This document shows, piece after piece, positions 7,754-13,879 of a stretch of 13,879 nucleotides of DNA. Each line of letters starts with the position of its first letter. Within the stretch, counting starts at the first letter, position 1. Below the pieces are notes generated by a model. The model did not search any database. It saw nothing but the letters and a program-made list of their open reading frames with translations, and was not told where the DNA came from. This stretch comes from Bacteroidales bacterium GP1 (GTDB lineage: Bacteria; Bacteroidota; Bacteroidia; Bacteroidales; Muribaculaceae): assembly GCA_001701105.1 (NCBI GenBank), contig DAAI01000030.1, positions 9,810 through 23,688 of the forward strand, read 5' to 3'. A program made the translations under genes and the position numbers.

Positions 7754-7870
7754 AATTTAATGAACGTTAATCCTGCCGCTCATGGTAGGGCCACTCTATC
7801 TTCTGCGTCTGAGAGATGGATTGCTGCCATTGGTGAAAGGATAATATCGGCTAAAATCGCTGATTTTTTT
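7754..7870 (+). ncRNA. Candidate rod-shaped structured RNA with its own terminator
   Basis: This segment of about 117 nt is GC-richer than its AT-rich surroundings and folds into a rod. An outer helix pairs 7770-7774 (ATCCT) with 7838-7842 (AGGAT). A 7-nt by 7-nt internal loop follows. A central helix pairs ATGGTAG (7782-7788) with CTGCCAT (7824-7830). After another internal loop, an apical helix pairs TCTATCT (7795-7801) with AGATGGA (7814-7820) around a 12-nt loop. A terminator hairpin follows at 7846-7870. A rod with large internal loops plus its own promoter and terminator is reminiscent of 6S-type RNA (including the Bacteroidales-1 class). I cannot confirm that family from memory of its consensus. 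It lacks the conserved apical loop of SRP RNA and is too short for tmRNA or RNase P. The alternative is an attenuating leader of the downstream ompA gene. Transcript ends are estimates. Confidence 0.5.
7846..7870 (+). terminator. Intrinsic terminator of the candidate RNA
   Basis: ATCGGC (7846-7851) pairs with GCTGAT (7859-7864), with one G-U pair and a 7-nt loop, and is followed by an uninterrupted T-run to 7870. The T-run is only on the plus-strand side. The stem is short, so termination could be partial and allow readthrough towards ompA. Confidence 0.55.
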
Positions 7871-8067
7871 CATAAGATTCATAAAAATTTTTTAATAACC
7901 CCTAATAATGGTCAATTCCTTGATTATTATTAAATTATAAAACAAAAATAAACCCAAAAACAAAAAAGCCGGGGCTGTCCGAGAGTTAAAAACGAAGTTT
8001 GCTTAAACAAATTAAAAGTTTTTAACGTTAAAGTGATAAATAAAAATCAAACTAAACACAAAAAATT
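7871..8067 (+). promoter_or_regulatory. AT-rich upstream region and leader of the ompA-family gene, with a long stem-loop
   Basis: No gene is seen here. A perfect 9-bp inverted repeat, GTTAAAAAC (7985-7993) and GTTTTTAAC (8018-8026), encloses a second 6-bp stem, AGTTTG (7996-8001) with CAAATT (8008-8013), around a 6-nt loop. It could form a two-tier stem-loop about 42 nt before the start codon. A perfect 12-nt palindrome (8021-8032, centred on ACGT) overlaps its 3' arm. The start codon is preceded by CACAAAAAATT, an A-rich leader without Shine-Dalgarno, as is usual for strongly translated Bacteroidetes genes. I could not identify a convincing -7/-33 pair for the gene itself. Confidence 0.45.
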
Positions 8068-9327
8068 ATGAAAGCTAAGAATCTTTACTACGCTTTAGCC
8101 CTCTGCGGCGCATTTGCTTTCAGCAATGCAGCATCTGCACAGGACGTTTTCGTGGATGACGCTGTCACCGTGACTGAGTTCACATGTGATAACACCAACC
8201 ATTATTTCAGCAACTGGCGCAATAACTGGTTCATCGAACTCAGCGCCGGAGGCAACCAGCCCCTCGTAGAAAAGGGAACCGGCAAGTCAGGTCTCAACAA
8301 CGTTGACCGCGACCTCTGGACAGCTACCTATTCAGTAGGTGTAGGCCGTTGGGTATCTCCCTACATCGGCTTCCGTTTCAAAGCCATCGGCGGTGCCATT
8401 CATTTTGACTGCCCTCTCACCCCGAATGCAGGTAAGGGTATGACCACAATGAATGCCGTTAATCTTCAGGTTGAAATGCTGTGGGATATGTTCAACTCCT
8501 TCAACTACAACCCGAACCGCGTGTTCAGCATCATTCCGTTCTTCGGTCTTGGTGGTGGCGCAAGCTGGGGCATCAAGCAGTACGGCAACACATTCCCTGC
8601 TGACAAGACAAGCGTATGGGATCTCGCAGCTTCCTTCACAGATCATCCCAAAGCAGTTCAATGGACACTTCCTGTTTCCGCAGGTCTTCAGTTCCGTTTC
8701 CGTCTGAGCAAGTATGTTGACTTCTTCGCAGAGGCTCGCGCTCAGTTCTATGGTGACAACTGGAATGGTATCGCTACAGGTAACTCCATCGAAGCTCTCG
8801 TATCTGCAATGGGTGGTTTCAACTTCAACCTTGGTGGCCGTGGCTGGAACACATTCAACGAGTGCAACTATGTATCACAGATCGCTGCCCTCAACGGCCA
8901 GGTTAACGACCTCCGCGCTCAGCTTCTCGCTTGCGGTCAGGAAGTGGCTGCCCTCCAGGCTCAGCTCCCGTGCCCCGAGCCCGTTGTTAAAGAGTGCGTG
9001 AACGCTCCTCTTATGGCAACCGTTCGCTTCATGATCAACTCCGACGCTATCCTCCCGACAGAAGAGGTTAACGTTTACAACATGGCTGAATGGCTCAAGG
9101 CTAATCCTAAAGAGAACATCATGGTTGTCGGCTACGCTGACAAAGATACCGGTACACCGGAATACAACCTTGGTCTCTCAGAGCGTCGTGCCAATGCAGT
9201 TGCTAAGGCCCTCACCGATACTTACGGAATCGATCCCAGCCGCCTCACAGTTAAGTTTGATGGCTCAGATGTTCAGCCTTACAGCACCAACGACTGGAAC
9301 CGTATCGTAATCTTCACACAGAAGTAA
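8068..9327 (+). CDS. OmpA-family outer-membrane beta-barrel protein with peptidoglycan-binding domain
   Basis: The 419-residue precursor has a signal peptide that probably cleaves after SNAASA, leaving QDVF at the mature N-terminus. About residues 45-258 look like an eight-strand-type barrel, with alternating aromatic strands such as WFIELSAGG, GVGRWVSPYIGFRFKAIGG and FFAEARAQFYG. A short coiled-coil linker (about 267-300, IAALNGQVNDLRAQLLACGQEVAALQAQL) follows, then a PCPEP hinge. The C-terminal OmpA domain (about 317-419) has VVGYADKDTG and NLGLSERRANAVAKAL, the NxxLSxxRAxxVxxxL motif whose Asp and Arg grip diaminopimelate in peptidoglycan. Codon use is strongly skewed to C-ending and other optimal codons compared with neighbouring genes, as expected of an abundant porin. 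It tethers the outer membrane to the wall; any pore or adhesin role is unknown. It is monocistronic, with a structured leader and a strong terminator. Confidence 0.93.
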   Translation: MKAKNLYYALALCGAFAFSNAASAQDVFVDDAVTVTEFTCDNTNHYFSNWRNNWFIELSAGGNQPLVEKGTGKSGLNNVDRDLWTATYSVGVGRWVSPYIGFRFKAIGGAIHFDCPLTPNAGKGMTTMNAVNLQVEMLWDMFNSFNYNPNRVFSIIPFFGLGGGASWGIKQYGNTFPADKTSVWDLAASFTDHPKAVQWTLPVSAGLQFRFRLSKYVDFFAEARAQFYGDNWNGIATGNSIEALVSAMGGFNFNLGGRGWNTFNECNYVSQIAALNGQVNDLRAQLLACGQEVAALQAQLPCPEPVVKECVNAPLMATVRFMINSDAILPTEEVNVYNMAEWLKANPKENIMVVGYADKDTGTPEYNLGLSERRANAVAKALTDTYGIDPSRLTVKFDGSDVQPYSTNDWNRIVIFTQK

Positions 9328-9351
9328 AGATTTGAAACGCTATATCGAAAG

Positions 9352-9378
9352 TCTCCCGCCCCGGCGGGAGATTTTTTT
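9352..9378 (+). terminator. Strong intrinsic terminator after the ompA-family gene
   Basis: TCTCCCGCC (9352-9360) and GGCGGGAGA (9363-9371) form a GC-rich 9-bp inverted repeat, followed by seven T residues (9372-9378). The inner pairs probably open to give a normal-sized loop. It lies 24 nt after the stop codon. Confidence 0.92.
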
Positions 9379-9470
9379 GTCCAAACGTCGGCAGCATTAT
9401 CCTGAAGTCAATTCATAACCGAGTTGAAATTTTTATACCGATGTGTGAGAATAATTTCGGGATTTTTCGT

Positions 9471-9478
9471 TAAATTTG
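9471..9478 (+). promoter_or_regulatory. -7 promoter element TAAATTTG before the HAD gene
   Basis: This is an exact TAnnTTTG match. The region 19-21 nt upstream has only a partial -33 (TGTG at 9442-9445). The implied start near 9485 would leave almost no leader before the ATG codons at 9488-9497, so the mRNA would be close to leaderless. The match could be coincidental. Confidence 0.35.
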
Positions 9479-9487
9479 AACCTTAAT

Positions 9488-10171
9488 ATGGATATGATGA
9501 AAAAACTCGTAATTTTTGACCTTGACGGCACACTGCTCAATACCATTGCCGACCTCGGCAATGCATGTAATTATGCCTTGATGAAGTCAGGCTTCGCCGG
9601 CCATCCGGCCTCGGCATATAATTATATGGTGGGAAATGGTGTCCGCAAATTGTTGGAGCGGGCCGAACCGGCTGCTTCTCCCGATATGATAGATGAAATG
9701 CTACTGAAGTTTAGGGAATACTATGATGAGCATTGCACGGATCAGACGGTACCTTACCCCGGTATTGAAGGGATGCTCGATGATATGGTGGCATCAGGAA
9801 TATCAGTAGCCGTTACATCCAATAAGTATCAGCTGGCGGTGGAAAAGATAATAAAGTATTACTTCCCGAATATTCCATTCGTTGCTGTGGAAGGGGAGGT
9901 GGCCGACCGCCCCCGGAAACCTGATCCATCCATAGTGTTCTCCGTTTTGTCGAAATCGCCATGCCCGAAGAAGAATGTATTGTATGTCGGTGATTCAGCT
10001 GTAGATATGGAGACAGCACGACGCGCTTGTATCGATTCAGTTGGAGTGACATGGGGCTTCCGTCCGGCATCGGAGCTTAAAGCAGCGTGTGCCGACTATA
10101 TTGTATCGAGCCCTATGGAAATTCTTGATATTGCGCTCGGAAGGTATAATCCATCTTCTATCTCCAATTAA
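9488..10171 (+). CDS. HAD-superfamily hydrolase, phosphoglycolate phosphatase-like
   Basis: This is a cytoplasmic phosphatase of about 225 residues with all HAD motifs. FDLDGTLLNT carries the nucleophile Asp and the general acid Asp. VTSNK is motif II. The Lys of RKPDP is motif III, and VGDSAVDMETA is motif IV, with metal-binding acidic residues. The helical cap between motifs I and II (about residues 20-85) is the C1 type found in Gph and PpaX proteins. By family, it would dephosphorylate 2-phosphoglycolate or another small phosphate ester; substrate cannot be read from sequence. The start is one of three close ATGs (9488, 9494, 9497). Homologues begin with M(K/x)xxxFDLDGTL, which favours 9497. 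A TTG at 9476 is part of the promoter-like TAAATTTG and was not used. It stands alone between the ompA terminator and the metal-transport operon. Confidence 0.88.
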   Translation: MDMMKKLVIFDLDGTLLNTIADLGNACNYALMKSGFAGHPASAYNYMVGNGVRKLLERAEPAASPDMIDEMLLKFREYYDEHCTDQTVPYPGIEGMLDDMVASGISVAVTSNKYQLAVEKIIKYYFPNIPFVAVEGEVADRPRKPDPSIVFSVLSKSPCPKKNVLYVGDSAVDMETARRACIDSVGVTWGFRPASELKAACADYIVSSPMEILDIALGRYNPSSISN

Positions 10172-10202
10172 AATCGGCACATCCTATGCAACCCTTTTGT
10201 TA

Positions 10203-10210
10203 TATCTTTG
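10203..10210 (+). promoter_or_regulatory. -7 promoter element TATCTTTG for the metal ATPase operon
   Basis: This is an exact TAnnTTTG match 75 nt upstream of the ATPase start codon. There is no TTTG at the standard 19-21 nt spacing; the nearest (10196-10199) is too close. The roughly 65-nt leader downstream contains TGCTT-T-AAGCA (10264-10274) and TACA-N5-TGTA (10248-10260). These small inverted repeats are possible but unproven operator sites for the operon's own Fur-family regulator. Confidence 0.4.
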
Positions 10211-10284
10211 TATCTGAATGGATGAGAATATAATACTTTAGCATTCTTACATTCATTGTATCATGCTTTAAGCAAAATTTAGAG

Positions 10285-12216
10285 ATGTCAAAAGGTTGTA
10301 AAGGCAAATGCTCCCGATCGGAACCGGGCTCAAGACCAGAGGGAATCCTGACGACGTATACCCGGGAGATAATAGCCGGAGTGCTATTGATGACCGGTAT
10401 CATTCTGGAGCATAGCGGAGCTTTTCGGATTGTTGATAGCGATTATGGATGGTGCAGACTGCTTTTTTATCTCATAGCTGTGCTTCCGGTGGGGATTCCG
10501 GTGGTTCGTGAAATGATTGAGACATGGCGCGGCGGGTCGGTGATGAATGAATTTACCCTGATGACAGCTGCATCGGTAGGCGCATTCCTTATAGGGGAAT
10601 ATCCTGAAGCCGTGGCCGTACTTCTTTTCTATTCCTTTGGAGAAAAATTAGAAGACACGGCCTCCGACGATGTACGGGCACGCATAAAATCGCTTATAGG
10701 ACATTTGCCTGATACGGCCAATGTGATTGATGACCAAGGCGTACATCCGGCAGACCCTAAGACTCTTGGAGTAGGAACGCGGATATTGGTACGCCCCGGT
10801 GAGCGTGTTCCGGTGGATGCGCGGCTTATAGGGGATTGCGCCGTTGATTTCGATACCTCCGCCATAACCGGCGAATCAGAGCCTCGAGCATTTAATCCCG
10901 GCGACGAACTTCCGTCGGGGATTATTCCGGTAGACAGGGCGGTCGAGGCTATTACGTTGCGGCCATACGACGATTCCTCGATGAGCAGAATCATGAAAAT
11001 GATTGAAGATGCGCAGGCTGAGAAATCACCCACAGAAACCATGCTCCGCCGCATTACCCGCTGGTATACCCCGGTAGTGTTCATTCTTGCAATTTTGTTG
11101 ATCCTTATTCCATGGATATATTATGCATCTTCGGGCATCGCATTTCCGTGGATGGTATGGCTCCGCAGGTCGCTCGTATTCCTCGTATGCTCATGTCCAT
11201 GTGCCCTCGTAGTAAGTATCCCTTTAAGCTATTATGTATCACTCGGTACGGCATCCCGCAATGGCATTTTGCTTAAAGGCTCGAAGTATGTCGATGGAGT
11301 GCGAAAGATCAAGACAATAGTTTTCGATAAGACCGGTACGCTTACCACAGGACATTTCCATGTTACATCGATAGAGGCATCCGCCGGATACGTTAGACGG
11401 GATGTTGTGAGGATTGCGGCCTCGCTTGATTCGGAATCGTCACATCCTTTGGCCAAGGCCATATGTGATTATGCCTCCGAAAAAGGCATCCCACTGGCTG
11501 CTGCGACAGATATTAAAAGAGTCTCTCATGGTATAATAGGGAAAATCGACGGGACGGAAGTGCTCGTAGGATCGTTGAAAATGTTGACTTCCCGTGGCAT
11601 TGATGTAAAGGATGCAGAAGAACAAGGCACGCAGATTTGCGTTGCTGTTGACGGCCTCTACATTGGCTCAATATTCCTTGAGGATACTATTAAGCCGGAG
11701 GCTGTGGAGGCCGTGGAGGCTCTGCACCGGGCCGGCGTAAAGAATATAGTAATCCTATCGGGTGATCGACCTGAATCCGTCGTAAGAATCGCCCGAGCCA
11801 TTGGTGCAGACTCATGGCATAGCAGCTTATTGCCTGAAGAAAAACAAAGAATAGTGTCTGCATTGCGCAAAAAGGGTCGCGTGGCCTTTGTGGGCGATGG
11901 CATCAACGATGCTCCCGCCATTGCTGCATCCGATATAGGGATAGCCATGGGTACGCTCGGAACAGGCATGGCCATGGATAGCGCGGATATGATTATTGCC
12001 GGCGATAACCTTATACGTCTGCCGCTTGCCAGAGCATTAGCGCGACGGGTACAGGCTACGGTTGTCCAGAATGTCAGTTTTGCACTGGGAGTCAAAGCTA
12101 TCGTGATGATTCTCGGGGCCTTCGGTATTGCCACATTATGGGCTGCCGTGTTTGCCGATACCGGCGTTACGCTTCTTACTATCCTATGGACGCTGCTTCG
12201 ACTAAGAAAGATATGA
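10285..12216 (+). CDS. P1B-2-type heavy-metal (Zn/Cd/Pb) efflux P-type ATPase, ZntA/CadA-like
   Basis: This is a 643-residue inner-membrane pump that couples ATP hydrolysis to metal export. Visible features in order are a TM region from about 28; the actuator motif TGES (195-198); the TM metal site CPC (304-306); the phosphorylation site DKTGT (348-352), with the catalytic Asp at 348; the HP motif of the nucleotide domain, SHPLA (386-390); GDGINDAP (537-544); and, near the C-terminus, LGVKA (K604) and ADTG (D625). CPC together with this Lys and the Asp of DTG is the Zn/Cd/Pb (P1B-2) signature rather than the copper one. The N-terminus has no ferredoxin-like HMA domain; instead a 20-residue tail starts MSKGCKGKCS, with a CxxxC pair. 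The start codon follows a roughly 110-nt intergenic region holding a -7 element. The stop codon overlaps the start of the Fur-family gene, so the two form an operon. Metal specificity is inferred from motifs, not shown. Confidence 0.92.
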   Translation: MSKGCKGKCSRSEPGSRPEGILTTYTREIIAGVLLMTGIILEHSGAFRIVDSDYGWCRLLFYLIAVLPVGIPVVREMIETWRGGSVMNEFTLMTAASVGAFLIGEYPEAVAVLLFYSFGEKLEDTASDDVRARIKSLIGHLPDTANVIDDQGVHPADPKTLGVGTRILVRPGERVPVDARLIGDCAVDFDTSAITGESEPRAFNPGDELPSGIIPVDRAVEAITLRPYDDSSMSRIMKMIEDAQAEKSPTETMLRRITRWYTPVVFILAILLILIPWIYYASSGIAFPWMVWLRRSLVFLVCSCPCALVVSIPLSYYVSLGTASRNGILLKGSKYVDGVRKIKTIVFDKTGTLTTGHFHVTSIEASAGYVRRDVVRIAASLDSESSHPLAKAICDYASEKGIPLAAATDIKRVSHGIIGKIDGTEVLVGSLKMLTSRGIDVKDAEEQGTQICVAVDGLYIGSIFLEDTIKPEAVEAVEALHRAGVKNIVILSGDRPESVVRIARAIGADSWHSSLLPEEKQRIVSALRKKGRVAFVGDGINDAPAIAASDIGIAMGTLGTGMAMDSADMIIAGDNLIRLPLARALARRVQATVVQNVSFALGVKAIVMILGAFGIATLWAAVFADTGVTLLTILWTLLRLRKI

Positions 12217-12680
12217 GGACAGATATTTATCATTCAGAAGGCGCCGGAAAGCCGCGCATTGATCAGGAGGAACTTGAAGAGCGCCTCGTGGCTCAGAACG
12301 TTCGTCCCACGGCTGTCAGACTTATGCTTGCCAAGATTCTGCAAAATGCCGATTTGCCTATGTCGGCTCTTGACATTGAAATAGCTCTCGACACCGTGGA
12401 TCGGTCCACCATAACGCGCACGCTCGCCATCTTTGGTGAGCGAGGATTGGTCCATGTGGTCGACGACCGGTCCGGTGCGCCTAAATATGAATGGTGCCGC
12501 AATCCGCACACACATAATCCATCCGACAATCATCCTCATTTTCATTGCATCAGATGCCGGCGCACGATATGCCTTCACGGCATACCTATGCCGGCTGCCA
12601 GTCTGCCTGACGGTTTTGAGATTCATGATTCATCATTTCTCATCTCCGGTCTCTGCCCCGATTGCACCTCCGATTCGTGA
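12213..12680 (+). CDS. Fur/Zur-family metalloregulator
   Basis: The protein has 155 residues from the ATG at 12213. That ATG shares ATGA with the ATPase stop, a classic translational-coupling arrangement. Longer in-frame starts inside the ATPase (for example 12186) are not needed. The N-terminal winged helix has VRPTAVRLMLAKIL, then the recognition-helix region TVDRSTITRTLAIFGERGLV (61-80). The C-terminal dimerisation domain carries two CxxC pairs, C112-C115 and C148-C151, which form the structural Zn(Cys)4 site of many Fur-family proteins. A His-rich stretch (HTHNPSDNHPHFH, about 99-111) could add sensory ligands. Fur, Zur and PerR cannot be separated by sequence alone. Being cotranscribed with a Zn/Cd-type exporter argues for a zinc-related role and for autoregulation of the operon. 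Confidence 0.88.
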   Translation: MRTDIYHSEGAGKPRIDQEELEERLVAQNVRPTAVRLMLAKILQNADLPMSALDIEIALDTVDRSTITRTLAIFGERGLVHVVDDRSGAPKYEWCRNPHTHNPSDNHPHFHCIRCRRTICLHGIPMPAASLPDGFEIHDSSFLISGLCPDCTSDS

Positions 12681-13085
12681 ACACTCTGCCACTTCTTCTT
12701 TCATATGCCGGATATGCAATGTAAAGAAAATATACTAATTACTGCATTATAGATAAACTGAATAATACATAAATAATAAATTACTCTTGAAAAATTGCTT
12801 AACAGCAAGACAGTAAAAGAACTGAAAGAGCTGGCTCTCGATATAGGTATAAGGATCAAAGGAAATCCGATGAAGATAGATCATATCACCATCTTAGCGA
12901 GTTAATAAGAGAAAATCCGGAGATGGTTATCCGGAGTACGTACTACTATGGAATACATATAAGGAGGGAAGACGCAGTTAATCTTTATTAAATGCGAAAA
13001 TAAGTTGGGACGGAAAAAATATCAACTGATTTACACTTGTTCTTCGCATAAGGATATGTGCGACACGGAGGGATATAAAGAGTGA
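12681..13085. other. Intergenic region without an intact gene
   Basis: This region of about 400 nt separates the Fur-family gene from the glutamate dehydrogenase terminator. The first 100 nt are very AT-rich and the T-run needed for a clear terminator after the Fur-family gene is missing. The middle (12786-12991) contains what looks like a broken small coding sequence, described separately. The last stretch (12992-13085) shows only a weak imperfect hairpin around 13044-13062 (CGCATA...TATGTGCG). I see no tRNA or IS end. Confidence 0.4.
12786..12991 (+). pseudogene. Frameshifted remnant of a small SAP/Rho-N-like protein
   Basis: One frame from about 12786 to the TAA at 12903-12905 encodes LEKLLNSKTVKELKELA followed by LDIGIRIKGNP. 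This looks like the helix-extended-loop-helix of a SAP or Rho N-terminal-like nucleic-acid-binding domain (pattern TVKELKELAxxxGIxIKG). It has no ATG start and stops just as the second helix should continue. A different frame, open from 12803, takes over from about 12896 with LSELIRENPEMVI and continues to a TAA at 12989-12991. Joined, the two make a plausible small protein of about 65-70 residues, hence the reading as a frameshifted relic. It could instead be noise or a sequencing error in an intact gene. The family link is by eye only. Confidence 0.35.
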
Positions 13086-13110
13086 AGGCTGGGTCAGAAT
13101 GACCCAGCCT
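13086..13110 (-). terminator. Terminator hairpin of the glutamate dehydrogenase gene
   Basis: A perfect 10-bp stem (AGGCTGGGTC at 13086-13095 with GACCCAGCCT at 13101-13110) has a 5-nt loop. It lies 28 nt beyond the stop codon of the minus-strand gdhA. On the minus side it is followed by TCACTCTTTATATCC, a weak T-tract, so it may also act as an mRNA 3'-end stabiliser. Confidence 0.72.
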
Positions 13111-13138
13111 CCGGATTATAAAATAGGATTGGGATGAA

Positions 13139-13879
13139 TTAGATGATACCCTGACCAAGCATGGCGTCGGCAACCTTGAGGAAGCCTGCGATGTTGGCAC
13201 CCTTCATATAGTTGATGTAGCCATCCTCCTGACGACCGTGCTCAACGCAAGCATCGTGGATGTTGAGCATGATTTCATGCAACATCTCGTCTACCTTTTC
13301 TGCGCTCCACTGGAGATGCTCGGCATCCTGAGTCATTTCAAGACCTGAAACGGCAACTCCACCGGCGTTTACAGCCTTACCCGGAGCATACGGAGTCTTG
13401 TTGGCGATGAATGTATCGATTGCCTCGGCGGTGCAGCCCATGTTGGATACTTCAGCCACCATAAGCACGTTGTTGGCGATGAGCATCTTGGCATCGGCCT
13501 CTGCAAGCTCGTTCTGGGTAGCGCAGGGGAGAGCAATGTCTACCTTCTGTTCCCAAGGCTTGCGGCCGGGGAAGAACTGGCTGCCGGGGAATTTGTCGGC
13601 ATAAGGAGCTACGATGTCGTTGCCCGATGCGCGAAGCTCAAGCATATATTCGATCTTCTCCTTGTCAAGGCCTGCGGGATCGTAGATATATCCGTCGGGA
13701 CCGGAAATGGTGACAACCTTACCACCGAGTTCGGTAGCCTTAGTAGCGGCACCCCAAGCTACATTACCGAAGCCGGAGATGGCGATGGTCTTGCCCTTGA
13801 TGTCGGTACCGAGGTCCTTCAACATGCTTTCAACAAAGTAGAGAGCACCGAAACCTGTAGCTTCCGGACGGATACGGCT
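13139..13879 (-). CDS. gdhA: NADP-type glutamate dehydrogenase, C-terminal part (runs off the window)
   Basis: The last 247 codons are present; the reading frame stays open to the window edge, so the start lies beyond 13879. The enzyme interconverts 2-oxoglutarate plus ammonium and glutamate and is the main ammonium-assimilation route in Bacteroidales. The fragment begins with RPEATGFGALYFVESML, the conserved hinge before the coenzyme domain. The dinucleotide-binding loop ISGFGNVAWGAA follows, then VVTISGPDGYIYDPAG, where Ser rather than an acidic residue after the second strand suits NADP binding. ALPCATQNELAEADAKML and VAEVSNMGCTAEAI come next. The C-terminal helices (LQWSAEKVDEMLHEIM, GANIAGFLKVADAMLGQG) are typical of the hexameric 50-kDa family. 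The catalytic lysines lie in the missing N-terminal half. Optimal-codon-rich DNA suggests high expression. An internal ATG at 13825 is not the start. Confidence 0.95.
   Translation of the reverse strand, partial: SRIRPEATGFGALYFVESMLKDLGTDIKGKTIAISGFGNVAWGAATKATELGGKVVTISGPDGYIYDPAGLDKEKIEYMLELRASGNDIVAPYADKFPGSQFFPGRKPWEQKVDIALPCATQNELAEADAKMLIANNVLMVAEVSNMGCTAEAIDTFIANKTPYAPGKAVNAGGVAVSGLEMTQDAEHLQWSAEKVDEMLHEIMLNIHDACVEHGRQEDGYINYMKGANIAGFLKVADAMLGQGII

Noticed and set aside
7745..7933. Small plus-strand reading frame of 62 codons (57 from an internal ATG) across the candidate RNA
   Set aside because: The longest form starts with TTG inside the -7 box, it runs through an intrinsic terminator and AT-rich DNA, and the peptide resembles nothing I know. 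The RNA structure explains the segment better.
7965..7976. AGCC-GG-GGCT inverted repeat resembling a terminator or IS end
   Set aside because: The arms are only 4 bp, there is no T-run on the plus side, and there is no matching repeat or transposase nearby.
12702..12716. CATAT-GCCGG-ATATG hairpin after the Fur-family gene
   Set aside because: A 5-bp AT-only stem with no following T-run; too weak to call a terminator.
1..13879. Searched by eye for CRISPR repeats, tRNA or rRNA genes, insertion sequences, phage genes and toxin-antitoxin pairs
   Set aside because: No direct-repeat arrays, cloverleaf segments, transposase or integrase motifs, or small paired genes were seen. The window reads as ordinary chromosome.

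Overview
The window looks like chromosomal DNA from a gut Bacteroidales bacterium, probably Muribaculaceae. This rests on the protein families (HECLGH-type dipeptidyl peptidase III, Bacteroidetes-style RseP, OmpA-family porin, NADP-type glutamate dehydrogenase), on near-absence of Shine-Dalgarno sites, and on several copies of the Bacteroidetes -7 promoter element TAnnTTTG. Family and genus are inference from protein flavour only. I see no insertion sequence, prophage, CRISPR array, tRNA or rRNA.

Left half (about 80-7600, minus strand): a six-gene, tightly spaced, apparently single transcription unit read right to left. It starts at a good promoter (7564-7594) and ends at a hairpin terminator (82-114). 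In order of transcription: a membrane-anchored degenerate LytM/M23 protein, dxr (MEP isoprenoid pathway), rseP (site-2 intramembrane protease with an unusual extra cytoplasmic segment), an RlmI-like rRNA cytosine methyltransferase, a secreted or periplasmic M49 dipeptidyl peptidase III, and a short AlkD-like HEAT-repeat protein. Gaps are 5-50 nt. The theme is envelope and housekeeping functions rather than one pathway.

Centre (7600-9380, plus strand): a divergent intergenic region of about 530 nt. It holds a promoter-like element, a roughly 117-nt rod-folding RNA ending in its own intrinsic terminator, and then an AT-rich leader with a long stem-loop in front of a highly expressed OmpA-family outer-membrane protein. 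That gene ends in a strong terminator.

Right half (9400-12700, plus strand): a phosphoglycolate-phosphatase-like HAD hydrolase. It is followed by a two-gene metal unit: a P1B-2 (Zn/Cd/Pb) efflux ATPase whose stop codon overlaps the start of a Fur/Zur-family regulator (ATGA). The pair probably forms a self-contained metal-homeostasis module.

Far right (12700-13879): about 450 nt without an intact gene. It contains what looks like a frameshifted remnant of a small SAP/Rho-N-like protein, then a perfect-stem terminator and the C-terminal 247 codons of a minus-strand NADP-type glutamate dehydrogenase that runs off the window.

The most worthwhile leads are the structured RNA upstream of ompA, the degenerate LytM protein, the RseP insertion, and the exporter-plus-Fur-family pairing. 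None of these amounts to a clearly new multi-gene system.
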